IMG/VR virus record: IMGVR_UViG_3300017728_004457 | Span: 1-30,044 of that record | Strand: one strand, 5' to 3' | Length of the DNA: 30,044 bases | Source: a virus | Shown here: in pieces, positions 24,151 through 30,044 of the stretch | Layout of the letters: each line of letters opens with the position of its first letter | Position numbering within the stretch: the first letter of the stretch is position 1 | Position numbers and translations under genes: made by a program | Notes under the pieces: model-generated | Databases searched by the model: none | Told to the model about the DNA's origin: nothing | The model's input: only the letters and a program-made list of their open reading frames with translations

Positions 24151-25071
24151 ATGAATCGATTTGGATATGCGTGCATCAATATGGAACTACGAGAAAAAGG
24201 TATATTCAATTCTAGGACCATGAGAAAAAAGACTTTCCTTGAAAAAGGGCTGACGTATGCTTCGTCACTTGTTTTACAAAATGTCAAAGATATGTTACCA
24301 ATCTTTAACTGGAATTACAAAAATAAAGTAGAAGTCTTTCGTCTCTCATCAGAAATTACTCCTTGGGCTAGCGAATATGAGTTGCATGAGCTTCCAGACT
24401 ATGAAGAAATATGTCATTATCTTAAAATGGCAGGTGATTATACAAAAGTTATTGGGCAAAGAGTTTCGTTCCACCCGGGTCAATTTAATTGTCTTGCATC
24501 AGAAAAAGATTATGTTGTAGACAATTGTATTAAAGATCTAGAAATACATGGCAAGCTTTTCGATCTTATGGGTCTAGATCAAAATCACTGGTCAAAAATC
24601 AATATTCATCTTGGTTCATCATGCGGAGGCAATCTACAACTAGCCGCAGACAACTTTAATAAAAACTTTCAAAGACTATCGCCATCAGTTCAGTCAAGAC
24701 TTACTGTAGAAAACGATGACAAGGCTGCAATGTTTAGTTCAAAGTTTCTATACGAAAATGTTTACAAGGTTACAGGCGTTCCAATTGTCTTCGACTCTCA
24801 TCACTTTAGTCTCGGACCTCAGGATGCACCTTATGATGAGAGCTTCGACATGGCTTTTGATTCATGGCCTACAACAATTCGCCCAACTTGTCATCATTCT
24901 AACGGCAAAAAAGAGTTTGAGGATCCAACAACAAGATCATCTGCAGCTCATTCAAACTTTTACTACAAGCCATTTGATAGCTGTGACAAGTCAGTTGACA
25001 TTATGTTAGAAGCTAAATGCAAAGAAAAAGCTTTAGCAAAATACAAAAAAGACTTTTTAAATAATAAATAA
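24151..25071 (+). CDS. uvsE: UV damage endonuclease (UvdE/UvsE)
   Basis: The enzyme nicks DNA directly 5' to UV photoproducts and starts excision repair. The 306 residues match the family over their length: FGYACINMELRE at the start, KVEVFRLSSEITPW (60-72), RVSFHPGQFNCL (H108), KINIHLGSSCGG (H153), LTVENDDKA (E187), PIVFDSHHFSL (D215, H217/H218), PTCHHSNG (H248) and DIMLEAKCKEKAL (E287) near the end. The metal-binding His, Glu and Asp are in place, so it is probably active. The AAAAAGG site fits the ATG. It starts the plus-strand unit and would protect or repair phage DNA exposed to light. Confidence 0.96.
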   Translation: MNRFGYACINMELREKGIFNSRTMRKKTFLEKGLTYASSLVLQNVKDMLPIFNWNYKNKVEVFRLSSEITPWASEYELHELPDYEEICHYLKMAGDYTKVIGQRVSFHPGQFNCLASEKDYVVDNCIKDLEIHGKLFDLMGLDQNHWSKINIHLGSSCGGNLQLAADNFNKNFQRLSPSVQSRLTVENDDKAAMFSSKFLYENVYKVTGVPIVFDSHHFSLGPQDAPYDESFDMAFDSWPTTIRPTCHHSNGKKEFEDPTTRSSAAHSNFYYKPFDSCDKSVDIMLEAKCKEKALAKYKKDFLNNK

Positions 25072-25078
25072 CTCTTTG

Positions 25079-25106
25079 GTGTAAATAAAAAATTATTTAT
25101 ATACAC
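25079..25106. repeat. Imperfect inverted repeat between uvsE and the purine genes
   Basis: Arms GTGTAAATAAA (25079-25089) and TTTATATACAC (25096-25106) pair at 10 of 11 positions around a 6-base loop. It follows the uvsE stop by 8 bp and precedes the next start by 22 bp. It could be an operator or a weak AT-rich terminator; a T-run typical of intrinsic terminators is missing. Confidence 0.5.
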
Positions 25107-25128
25107 TAATACTATAAAGAGGAATTAA

Positions 25129-26190
25129 ATGAGAATTAATAAAAAAGAAGTATTGAGTTTTGATGATGTAATTTTAGAACCTCAATACTCAGAGTTAATA
25201 ACTAGAAAAAATATTGATACTTGTGTTAATGCAAGATATTATGACAAGAATTTAAAATTTAGAATACCAATCATCAGCTCACCTATGTCAACAGTAACTG
25301 AAGCTCATATGTCTAATGCAATGATTAGTCAAGGCGGACTAGGTATTATTCACAGGTATAATACAATTGAGTTTCAAGCAAAACTCTTAGGATATGTTAA
25401 TCATAGAGATTATAGAGCCGCAGCGATTGGTGCAACTGGAGATTACAAAGAAAGATTATCAGAGCTTACTAGAAATGATTTAAGTATTGTCTGCATTGAC
25501 ATTGCTCACGGTGATCATATTCTTATGGAAAAAGCAATAGAATTTATCAGGAGTGAATATCCGCATTTATTTGTTATGGCAGGAAACGTTGCTACAGGTC
25601 ATGCTTATAAACGTTTAGCATTAGCAGGCGCGCATGCTGTTCGAACATCTGTAGGCAGTGGAAGTATTTGCACAACAAGAATCCAGACTGGACATGGTAT
25701 ACCAACGTTTCAGGCAATACTTGATTGTTATGAGGCTAAACAAGAACTATTAAATAACAATAAAGATTGTTTAATACCTTACATTGTTGCTGATGGTGGC
25801 ATTAAAAATAGTGGTGACATTGTTAAGTCATTAGCAGCAGGTGCAGATTTTGTCATGCTTGGTTCTATGTTAAGTGGAACAAGAGAAACGCCAGGAAAGA
25901 CAATAAATCAAGACGGTAAAAAGATAAAGCGTTACAATGGAATGGCTTCAAAAGCAGCACAGAAAAACTGGAAAGGCACGTACAACTCAATCGAAGGTGT
26001 CTCTTCGTTTGTACCTTATAAAGGCACAACTTCGAAGGTGGTTAATGAGATAATGTCAAATGTAAGAAGTGGAATGTCTTACAGCGGTGCAGAAACATTG
26101 CAAGAACTTATAGATAATGCAGTCTTTAGAAGACAAACATCTTCTTCGCACGTAGAAGGTAACCCGCATATTTTCAACAGGAATAAATAA
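25129..26190 (+). CDS. IMP dehydrogenase/GMP reductase family, GMP reductase-like
   Basis: The 353-residue TIM-barrel enzyme has FDDVILEPQYS, IPIISSPMSTV, the catalytic loop GSGSICTTR (C181, T183), VADGGIKNSGDI and FVMLGSML. It lacks the CBS pair of most IMP dehydrogenases, and its length equals GMP reductase. The flap from YNGMAS to SIEG (E289) is short, as in GMP reductase, and has no Arg-Tyr pair of IMP dehydrogenase. I therefore favour NADPH-dependent conversion of GMP to IMP, but the GMS to GMA and PxP differences leave doubt. The AAAGAGG site is strong. It overlaps purA by one base, so the two share one transcript and the product IMP is the substrate of the next enzyme. Confidence 0.9.
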   Translation: MRINKKEVLSFDDVILEPQYSELITRKNIDTCVNARYYDKNLKFRIPIISSPMSTVTEAHMSNAMISQGGLGIIHRYNTIEFQAKLLGYVNHRDYRAAAIGATGDYKERLSELTRNDLSIVCIDIAHGDHILMEKAIEFIRSEYPHLFVMAGNVATGHAYKRLALAGAHAVRTSVGSGSICTTRIQTGHGIPTFQAILDCYEAKQELLNNNKDCLIPYIVADGGIKNSGDIVKSLAAGADFVMLGSMLSGTRETPGKTINQDGKKIKRYNGMASKAAQKNWKGTYNSIEGVSSFVPYKGTTSKVVNEIMSNVRSGMSYSGAETLQELIDNAVFRRQTSSSHVEGNPHIFNRNK

Positions 26191-27386
26191 TGCCAACAAA
26201 ATTAGTATTAGGTCTTCAACATGGAGACGAAGGTAAAGGTAGAGTAGTTGATGACTTAGTCCAGAACTGGGCAGATGTTGTTGTCAGGTTTCAGGGCGGA
26301 GGTAACGCAGGTCATACAGTTTATGACAGGAGAGGGAACAAGTTTGTTACACATATACTACCAGTCGGTGTACTTTCAAAGGAAACAATTAATATAATTA
26401 CCAGAGGTTGTGTAGTTGACATAGAAGAGTTTTGTCAAGAAGTTGCTGATCTTAACGTAAAAGCTGGATCAAGTCTTTCAGTTTCAGGCTTTTGCCCTAT
26501 TATTGAACCAACGCATAGAATTATTGATAGGCTTAAGTATCAAAAGAAATTAGGCACAACTGCCAAAGGAATTGGCCCAGCTTATTCTGATTTTTACGCG
26601 AGAGATTCTATTCTCGTAAAAGATATTGTTGACGATCCAGAACAATCACTTATAAAGATTCAGTCAAAGTTTTTTAGTCTACAAGAAAAGCGCGCACAAG
26701 ACGGTGAGAGCCTAGAAGCACTTAAGCCTGACTTTGATTTGTTTAATTCTTGGGTTTCAAAATACAAGGAAATGTCTGAGATACTTTTTTTGTATCGTCT
26801 TAACAACGAAAATGTTTTACAAGACTATTATAAAAAAGGTTACAATATTTTGTTAGAAGGAGCACAAGGTAGTGGTCTTAATATATTTTCTGACAATTAT
26901 CCAGACGTAACATCTTCAGCACCTTCTGTGGGTGGTGCATTAAATTCTACAGGCTTAAACCATAGGCAAATAAATGAAGTAATTGGCGTAATAAAGTCTT
27001 ATAAGACGAAAGTAGGTAGTGGTGCTTTTCCAAGTATTATAACTGATGGCCAAGAAAAAACATTAGCTGAAGTTGGTCAAGAGTTTGGTGCAACTACTGG
27101 ACGTCCTAGACAATGTGGCTGGCTTGATTTAGACGAAGTTAAGCATGCAATACAGCAAAATGGTGTTGATCATTTATGTGTAGTCAAGACAGACGTTATG
27201 ACGCACATTGAAAATCCTTACTTTTTTGTCCACGGTAGAAAATATTTATTATCTAAAATTGACGCAGTAAGTTCTTTCGACACAGGTTTTATTGAATTAC
27301 TAAGACAAATAGAAACGCATACAGGCATTAAACAGATATCATATACAACTGGCCCTAAAAGAGGCGAAATAGTTTGGTCGAATTAA
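26190..27386 (+). CDS. purA: Adenylosuccinate synthetase
   Basis: The enzyme joins IMP and aspartate with GTP, the first step from IMP to AMP. Motifs are LGLQHGDEGKGRVVDDL (catalytic D13), GGGNAGHTVYD (H42), TTAKGIGPAYSD, EGAQGSGLNIF, YPDVTSSAPSVGG and GATTGRPRQCGW. The Asp and His of the active site are present. PurZ, which makes 2-aminoadenine precursors in some phages, lacks this Asp, so normal PurA is the better reading. At 398 residues it is about 30 shorter than bacterial PurA, mainly at the end. W to H in the first loop (QHGDEG) is unusual. The stop overlaps the next gene's TTG. Confidence 0.95.
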   Translation: MPTKLVLGLQHGDEGKGRVVDDLVQNWADVVVRFQGGGNAGHTVYDRRGNKFVTHILPVGVLSKETINIITRGCVVDIEEFCQEVADLNVKAGSSLSVSGFCPIIEPTHRIIDRLKYQKKLGTTAKGIGPAYSDFYARDSILVKDIVDDPEQSLIKIQSKFFSLQEKRAQDGESLEALKPDFDLFNSWVSKYKEMSEILFLYRLNNENVLQDYYKKGYNILLEGAQGSGLNIFSDNYPDVTSSAPSVGGALNSTGLNHRQINEVIGVIKSYKTKVGSGAFPSIITDGQEKTLAEVGQEFGATTGRPRQCGWLDLDEVKHAIQQNGVDHLCVVKTDVMTHIENPYFFVHGRKYLLSKIDAVSSFDTGFIELLRQIETHTGIKQISYTTGPKRGEIVWSN

Positions 27387-27592
27387 ATATAGGCGACTTA
27401 GTTTATCTGCATCCTTTGTATTTAGAAATGACAAAAATTAAGTCTAAATACTGCTTGTTCTTAGAATACGGGCAAAACACATCTTGTCAGCAGATAAAAA
27501 GTTTATCTAAAGTATTAATAGGAAATAAAATATTACAATTACCTACAAGTCAAATAAAAAAAGTAAAGAGCAAAAATGATACCAAGATATAA
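27374..27592 (+). CDS. Small protein between purA and purB, possible SH3-like
   Basis: The only usable start is TTG at 27374, inside the end of purA (13 bp overlap); the gene ends 17 bp inside purB. The 72-residue product (NIGDLVYLHPLYLEMTKIKS, then KYCLFLEYGQ and LQLPTSQIKKV) reads as a strand-rich barrel of the G-D-x-V-Y type also seen at 5285, 29288 and 4002. A rare start codon could give it low output. No function is recognised; it might be spurious, but the double overlap is typical here. Confidence 0.55.
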   Translation: MVELNIGDLVYLHPLYLEMTKIKSKYCLFLEYGQNTSCQQIKSLSKVLIGNKILQLPTSQIKKVKSKNDTKI

Positions 27593-28751
27593 AGTACAAG
27601 AAATACATGACATCTGGAAAACAGAGAATAAATTAAAAACCTGGTTAAAAGTAGAACTAGCGCATTTAGAGTCTCAAATAGGTAATATAACCAATCCTAC
27701 GATTACAAAAGACGAATTCAATGTAATAAGAGAAAACGTTAAAATCAATATAGATCGATGGAAAGAAATAGAAAGTGAAACACATCACGATGTTCAAGCT
27801 TTTGTTCAAATGATTGAGGAATCAATTCCTGACAACAGTGGGAGATGGTTGCATTATGGCTTGACATCATCAGATATACTTGATACTTCTCTTTCTTTAA
27901 TGTGCAAAGAAAGTTTACAAGTAGTTTTAAACTATGCTAGCGGATTAATTTATCAGCTATCAAAGCGCCTTAAGTCTGAAGAAGCAAAAAATAGAATTCT
28001 TGCAAGAACACATGGCAAAGCTGCAGAGATACAAACATATTATGATGTTATATATAGATGGCTACATCTTTTAAGAAAAGGCTACGATGACGTAACTTCT
28101 GCAAAGAACAAAATAAGCTTAGGAAAACTAAGCGGTACAACAGGTAATTATAACTTTAATTCAATTCAGTGTGAATATAATGCGTTAAGAGAGCTTGGAT
28201 TAAAACCTGTAACATCTTCACAGATTATACCCAGACAACATTACCTAGATTATTTTTATGGTATCTTGCAGCTAGTTCTTGCTGTAGAAAAAATTGCTTA
28301 TGATATTCGAATTTATAGTTTAGACGGTATTAATGAAATGGCAGAGCCGTTCAGGAAAAAACAAAAAGGCTCAAGTGCAATGCCTCACAAAAAAAATCCT
28401 GTTCTAACTGAAAATATTTGCGGTCTTACTAGATTATATAAGTCATATTTTAATACTGCTATAGAAAATTGTTCATCTCTTTTAGAAAGAGATATTTCGC
28501 ACTCTGCGCCCGAAAGAATCATCTTCAAAGATTCAGCGCATATTGCGTGTTTTACACTAAAAAGACTAGAATATGTAATAGAAAATATGAGATTTATGAC
28601 ATCAAATGCAGAAAGCCATTGTGTTCTCATGTCGGACATAGTTTCTTCTCAAAGAAAAATGTCTGATCGTATTGAAAAAGGTATAAGTAGAAAAGAAGCA
28701 CATGATACTATTCAAAATAACAATAGAGAGTTATACTTAGAATCATATTGA
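27576..28751 (+). CDS. purB: Adenylosuccinate lyase
   Basis: The enzyme splits adenylosuccinate to AMP and fumarate (and SAICAR in purine synthesis). Visible parts are ESETHHDVQAFV (H71), WLHYGLTSSDILDT (92-104), ILARTHGKAAEIQT (H146) and the superfamily signature GSSAMPHKKNP (265-275). The second His of the THGxHA motif is Ala here, so one substrate contact may differ. At 391 residues it is shorter than the usual 430-450, with the loss at the C-terminus. It completes the route GMP-IMP-adenylosuccinate-AMP with the two upstream genes. The ribosome site is weak (AAAGAG) and expression may rely on coupling to the small gene before it. Confidence 0.95.
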   Translation: MIPRYKVQEIHDIWKTENKLKTWLKVELAHLESQIGNITNPTITKDEFNVIRENVKINIDRWKEIESETHHDVQAFVQMIEESIPDNSGRWLHYGLTSSDILDTSLSLMCKESLQVVLNYASGLIYQLSKRLKSEEAKNRILARTHGKAAEIQTYYDVIYRWLHLLRKGYDDVTSAKNKISLGKLSGTTGNYNFNSIQCEYNALRELGLKPVTSSQIIPRQHYLDYFYGILQLVLAVEKIAYDIRIYSLDGINEMAEPFRKKQKGSSAMPHKKNPVLTENICGLTRLYKSYFNTAIENCSSLLERDISHSAPERIIFKDSAHIACFTLKRLEYVIENMRFMTSNAESHCVLMSDIVSSQRKMSDRIEKGISRKEAHDTIQNNNRELYLESY

Positions 28752-28763
28752 AAGGCTTTAAAT

Positions 28764-29228
28764 ATGAAAGAAAGAAATCTCATTAGAGAATTTTTAGATA
28801 ATATGCAAGATTATAGTTTAGAATCATCACATGAAAAAAACTATCACGCACTACCCACAGGTGACTCGCATCATGACTTAGACCCAGATGGTGATGGCCA
28901 TATTACGCCAGAAGACTTATACACACACTTTGACTTAAATAATAATGGTCAAGTAACTACTCAAGAATACGTAGACCATATTAATTTTCACTGTGAGCAC
29001 CCAGAATCTCTAGATCATTATAACAAAGCAAGAGAACAATCGATCCATACAGTTCCATGCAAAGATTCTTATGATAGCTGTTCTCAACATTTAATGAGCA
29101 CTCCAGACGATATTGATAAGTTTCTTAAACCTATGATGGATTGCTCAGGTTCTACATGCAGAGAATCATCAGCTAAGGCTTTATTAGATGTTTTGCAGTC
29201 ATTAGTTAATTGTGGTGTGTTTGGTTGA
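28764..29228 (+). CDS. EF-hand protein with possible packaging tag
   Basis: The 154-residue product has two perfect EF-hand loops: D40-x-D42-x-D44-G45-x-I47-x-x-x-D51 and D57-x-N59-x-N61-G62-x-V64-x-x-x-E68. They should bind calcium. The N-terminus (MKERNLIREFLDNMQD) is like the tags, with I7-R8-E9, though less exact. The second half has six Cys, including CKDSYDSC and MDCSGSTC, which could form disulfides or bind metal. EF-hands are uncommon in phages. If packaged, the protein may sense or hold calcium in the virion or in the host periplasm. The GAAAGG ribosome site is good. Confidence 0.85.
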   Translation: MKERNLIREFLDNMQDYSLESSHEKNYHALPTGDSHHDLDPDGDGHITPEDLYTHFDLNNNGQVTTQEYVDHINFHCEHPESLDHYNKAREQSIHTVPCKDSYDSCSQHLMSTPDDIDKFLKPMMDCSGSTCRESSAKALLDVLQSLVNCGVFG

Positions 29229-29234
29229 TAAAAG

Positions 29235-29260
29235 TGTAATTTTTTATTTTTTTTATTACA
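29235..29260. repeat. Short inverted repeat before the 65 aa gene
   Basis: TGTAAT (29235-29240) and ATTACA (29255-29260) pair around a T-rich loop in the 59 bp gap after the EF-hand gene. The T-runs are in the loop rather than after it, so it is not a good intrinsic terminator. It may be only chance in AT-rich DNA. Confidence 0.3.
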
Positions 29261-29287
29261 ATAAACCATATTTGAAAGGTTATTAAA

Positions 29288-29485
29288 ATGATAAAAAGAG
29301 GTGACAAAGTTTATCACTGGCAGAAAATAAACAAAATTGGTGTCGTCGAAGAAATTCTTACAGAAGGCAACAATCAACTAACAGTTGGCGGAACAACTGA
29401 AGCTCGAGTTTTCTATAAGATTAGATTTCAAGATGACACAGTAGAAACACACAGATCAGGAGACATACAAAAATATTTTGATTAA
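29288..29485 (+). CDS. Small SH3/KOW-like protein
   Basis: The 65-residue product starts behind GAAAGG at good distance. It reads as a small beta barrel: IKRGDKVYHWQKINKIGVVE, EILTEGNNQLTVGG, ARVFYKIRFQDDTVETH. This is a KOW-like set of strands, like domains that bind ribosome or polymerase parts, although no specific family is certain. It overlaps the last gene of the window by 8 bp. Confidence 0.7.
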   Translation: MIKRGDKVYHWQKINKIGVVEEILTEGNNQLTVGGTTEARVFYKIRFQDDTVETHRSGDIQKYFD

Positions 29486-29984
29486 ACTTTTAATTGCATT
29501 AGCTGTTCAATATAGTTTTTGTGAAGAGGTTTATCATAAGTTATCTAATAATGAGCCACGAGAAGAAAATCTTGCCGTGTGCTCTATTCTAATTGAAGAA
29601 GCAAAAGATAATAACTTAGACATACCTTTGACTCTTGGCGTTGCTTGGGAAGAGTCTAGAATGACTGAGCAACCAAAGCCAAATAATTATAAGTGTGTAG
29701 GACCACTTCAAATTAAGTACGAGTTTTGGTGTCCTAATAAGAAAGGAAAAATAAACGCAATTGAAAGAGATGGATTATTATCAAAGTGTGATTTATTCAA
29801 TCACGGTATTAGAGCTTTAAAACACTATAAAGAAAAATTCAAACCTCTTAATAAGGCACTTTGCTATTATAATAACTCAAAAAAGTGCAGTATAAAAAAC
29901 AATTATGTTTCTGGGTATGTTAAAGGTGTTAATAGTCACACTAAAAAAATTAGAAATATTATCAAGAAATATAAAAACCTTTAG
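29478..29984 (+). CDS. Exported lysozyme/lytic transglycosylase-like protein
   Basis: The 168-residue product begins at TTG inside the end of the gene before it. The N-terminus MIKLLIALAVQYSFC is a short signal-like hydrophobic segment. The core LTLGVAWEESRM (E58/E59, S60), KCVGPLQIKYEFWC and LNHGIRALKHY-like helices match the SLT/lysozyme fold: a Glu-Ser pair and the GPLQI strand. It should cleave peptidoglycan in the periplasm, as an endolysin or as a helper of DNA entry. Cys pairs near 35, 73 and 85 could form disulfides, fitting export. The unusual start codon may limit early output. The alternative is a virion-bound muramidase. Confidence 0.8.
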   Translation: MIKLLIALAVQYSFCEEVYHKLSNNEPREENLAVCSILIEEAKDNNLDIPLTLGVAWEESRMTEQPKPNNYKCVGPLQIKYEFWCPNKKGKINAIERDGLLSKCDLFNHGIRALKHYKEKFKPLNKALCYYNNSKKCSIKNNYVSGYVKGVNSHTKKIRNIIKKYKNL

Positions 29985-30044
29985 TTAATACATAAGTGCA
30001 AATTTGTTTAAATACAATTTATAATAATATAAAAGGACATTAAA
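29985..30044 (+). promoter_or_regulatory. Leader of a following gene outside the window
   Basis: The last 60 bp contain TATAAT (30020-30025) and an AAGGAC ribosome site (30033-30038), so another plus-strand gene most likely starts just beyond the edge. No coding frame of its own is seen. Confidence 0.4.

Noticed and set aside
24060-24287. N-terminal extension of the 916 aa minus-strand gene to 24287
   Set aside because: The extra 76 residues are hydrophobic read-through of the divergent leader and the antisense of uvsE, with no ribosome site. The internal ATG at 24059 has a good site and gives the tag.
26190-27386. PurA as PurZ (2-aminoadenine Z-genome enzyme)
   Set aside because: The catalytic Asp of the GDEGKG loop (D13), which PurZ lacks, is present, and no DatZ or MazZ-like gene is in the window.
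1-30044. CRISPR array, tRNA genes, insertion sequences
   Set aside because: No regularly spaced repeats, no cloverleaf-like sequence with a T-loop GTTCGANTC core and no transposase were seen in reading both strands by eye.

Overview
The window is about 30 kb of AT-rich DNA that reads as part of a large tailed-phage genome (T4-like myovirus style, possibly jumbo). Supporting signs are tightly packed genes with 1-40 bp overlaps, many tiny genes, no tRNA, rRNA or metabolic operons of bacterial type, and phage-typical families: a 5'-3' exonuclease, a phage sigma factor, a GGLAGHM/KxDG ligase-like protein, a cytidylyltransferase-fold enzyme and a DGHHRW ParB-like protein. The strongest sign is a set of unrelated proteins that share a short N-terminal tag ending in (L/I)-x-E, which looks like T4 capsid-targeting peptides. 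No terminase, capsid or tail gene that I recognise is present, so family placement is inferred. The host is probably a Gram-negative bacterium, because one gene encodes a lipoprotein with a classical lipobox. The C-terminal part of that lipoprotein reminds me of proteins from Bdellovibrio/myxobacterial lineages, but I could not check this.

Layout. 1-4460 (+) holds unrecognised proteins (an acidic one, a Cys-containing one, a 516 aa helical one with an EA-rich tail) and small conserved phage proteins. 4435-8354 (+) is an expression and replication block: FEN-type exonuclease, GroEL chaperonin without a visible GroES, and a sigma-70 factor whose region 4.2-like helix-turn-helix sits in a separate overlapping ORF. 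8351-11466 (+) has small unknowns, a 306 aa unknown and a 575 aa Ser-rich lipoprotein that may be an aerolysin-like pore former. 11476-13538 (+) has a small conserved phage protein, a ParB/Srx-like protein and an HxGH nucleotidyltransferase.

13522-24059 is mainly minus-strand. One unit is a staphylococcal-type nuclease followed by a 941 aa protein with a nucleotidyltransferase/ligase-like motif. A second unit of eight genes runs from a 916 aa possible ADP-ribosyltransferase through a cupin to very Lys-rich small proteins. Nearly every protein in this segment carries the putative virion-packaging tag, so it is best read as a cassette of internal head proteins that could be co-injected with the DNA. 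One tagged gene (16779-17258) lies on the plus strand between the two units.

24151-29984 (+) has UV damage endonuclease, then a purine cassette (GMP reductase-like, adenylosuccinate synthetase, a small protein, adenylosuccinate lyase) that could turn GMP into AMP. It ends with a tagged EF-hand protein, a small SH3-like protein and an exported lysozyme/transglycosylase-like protein. There is no gene-free stretch longer than about 100 bp.
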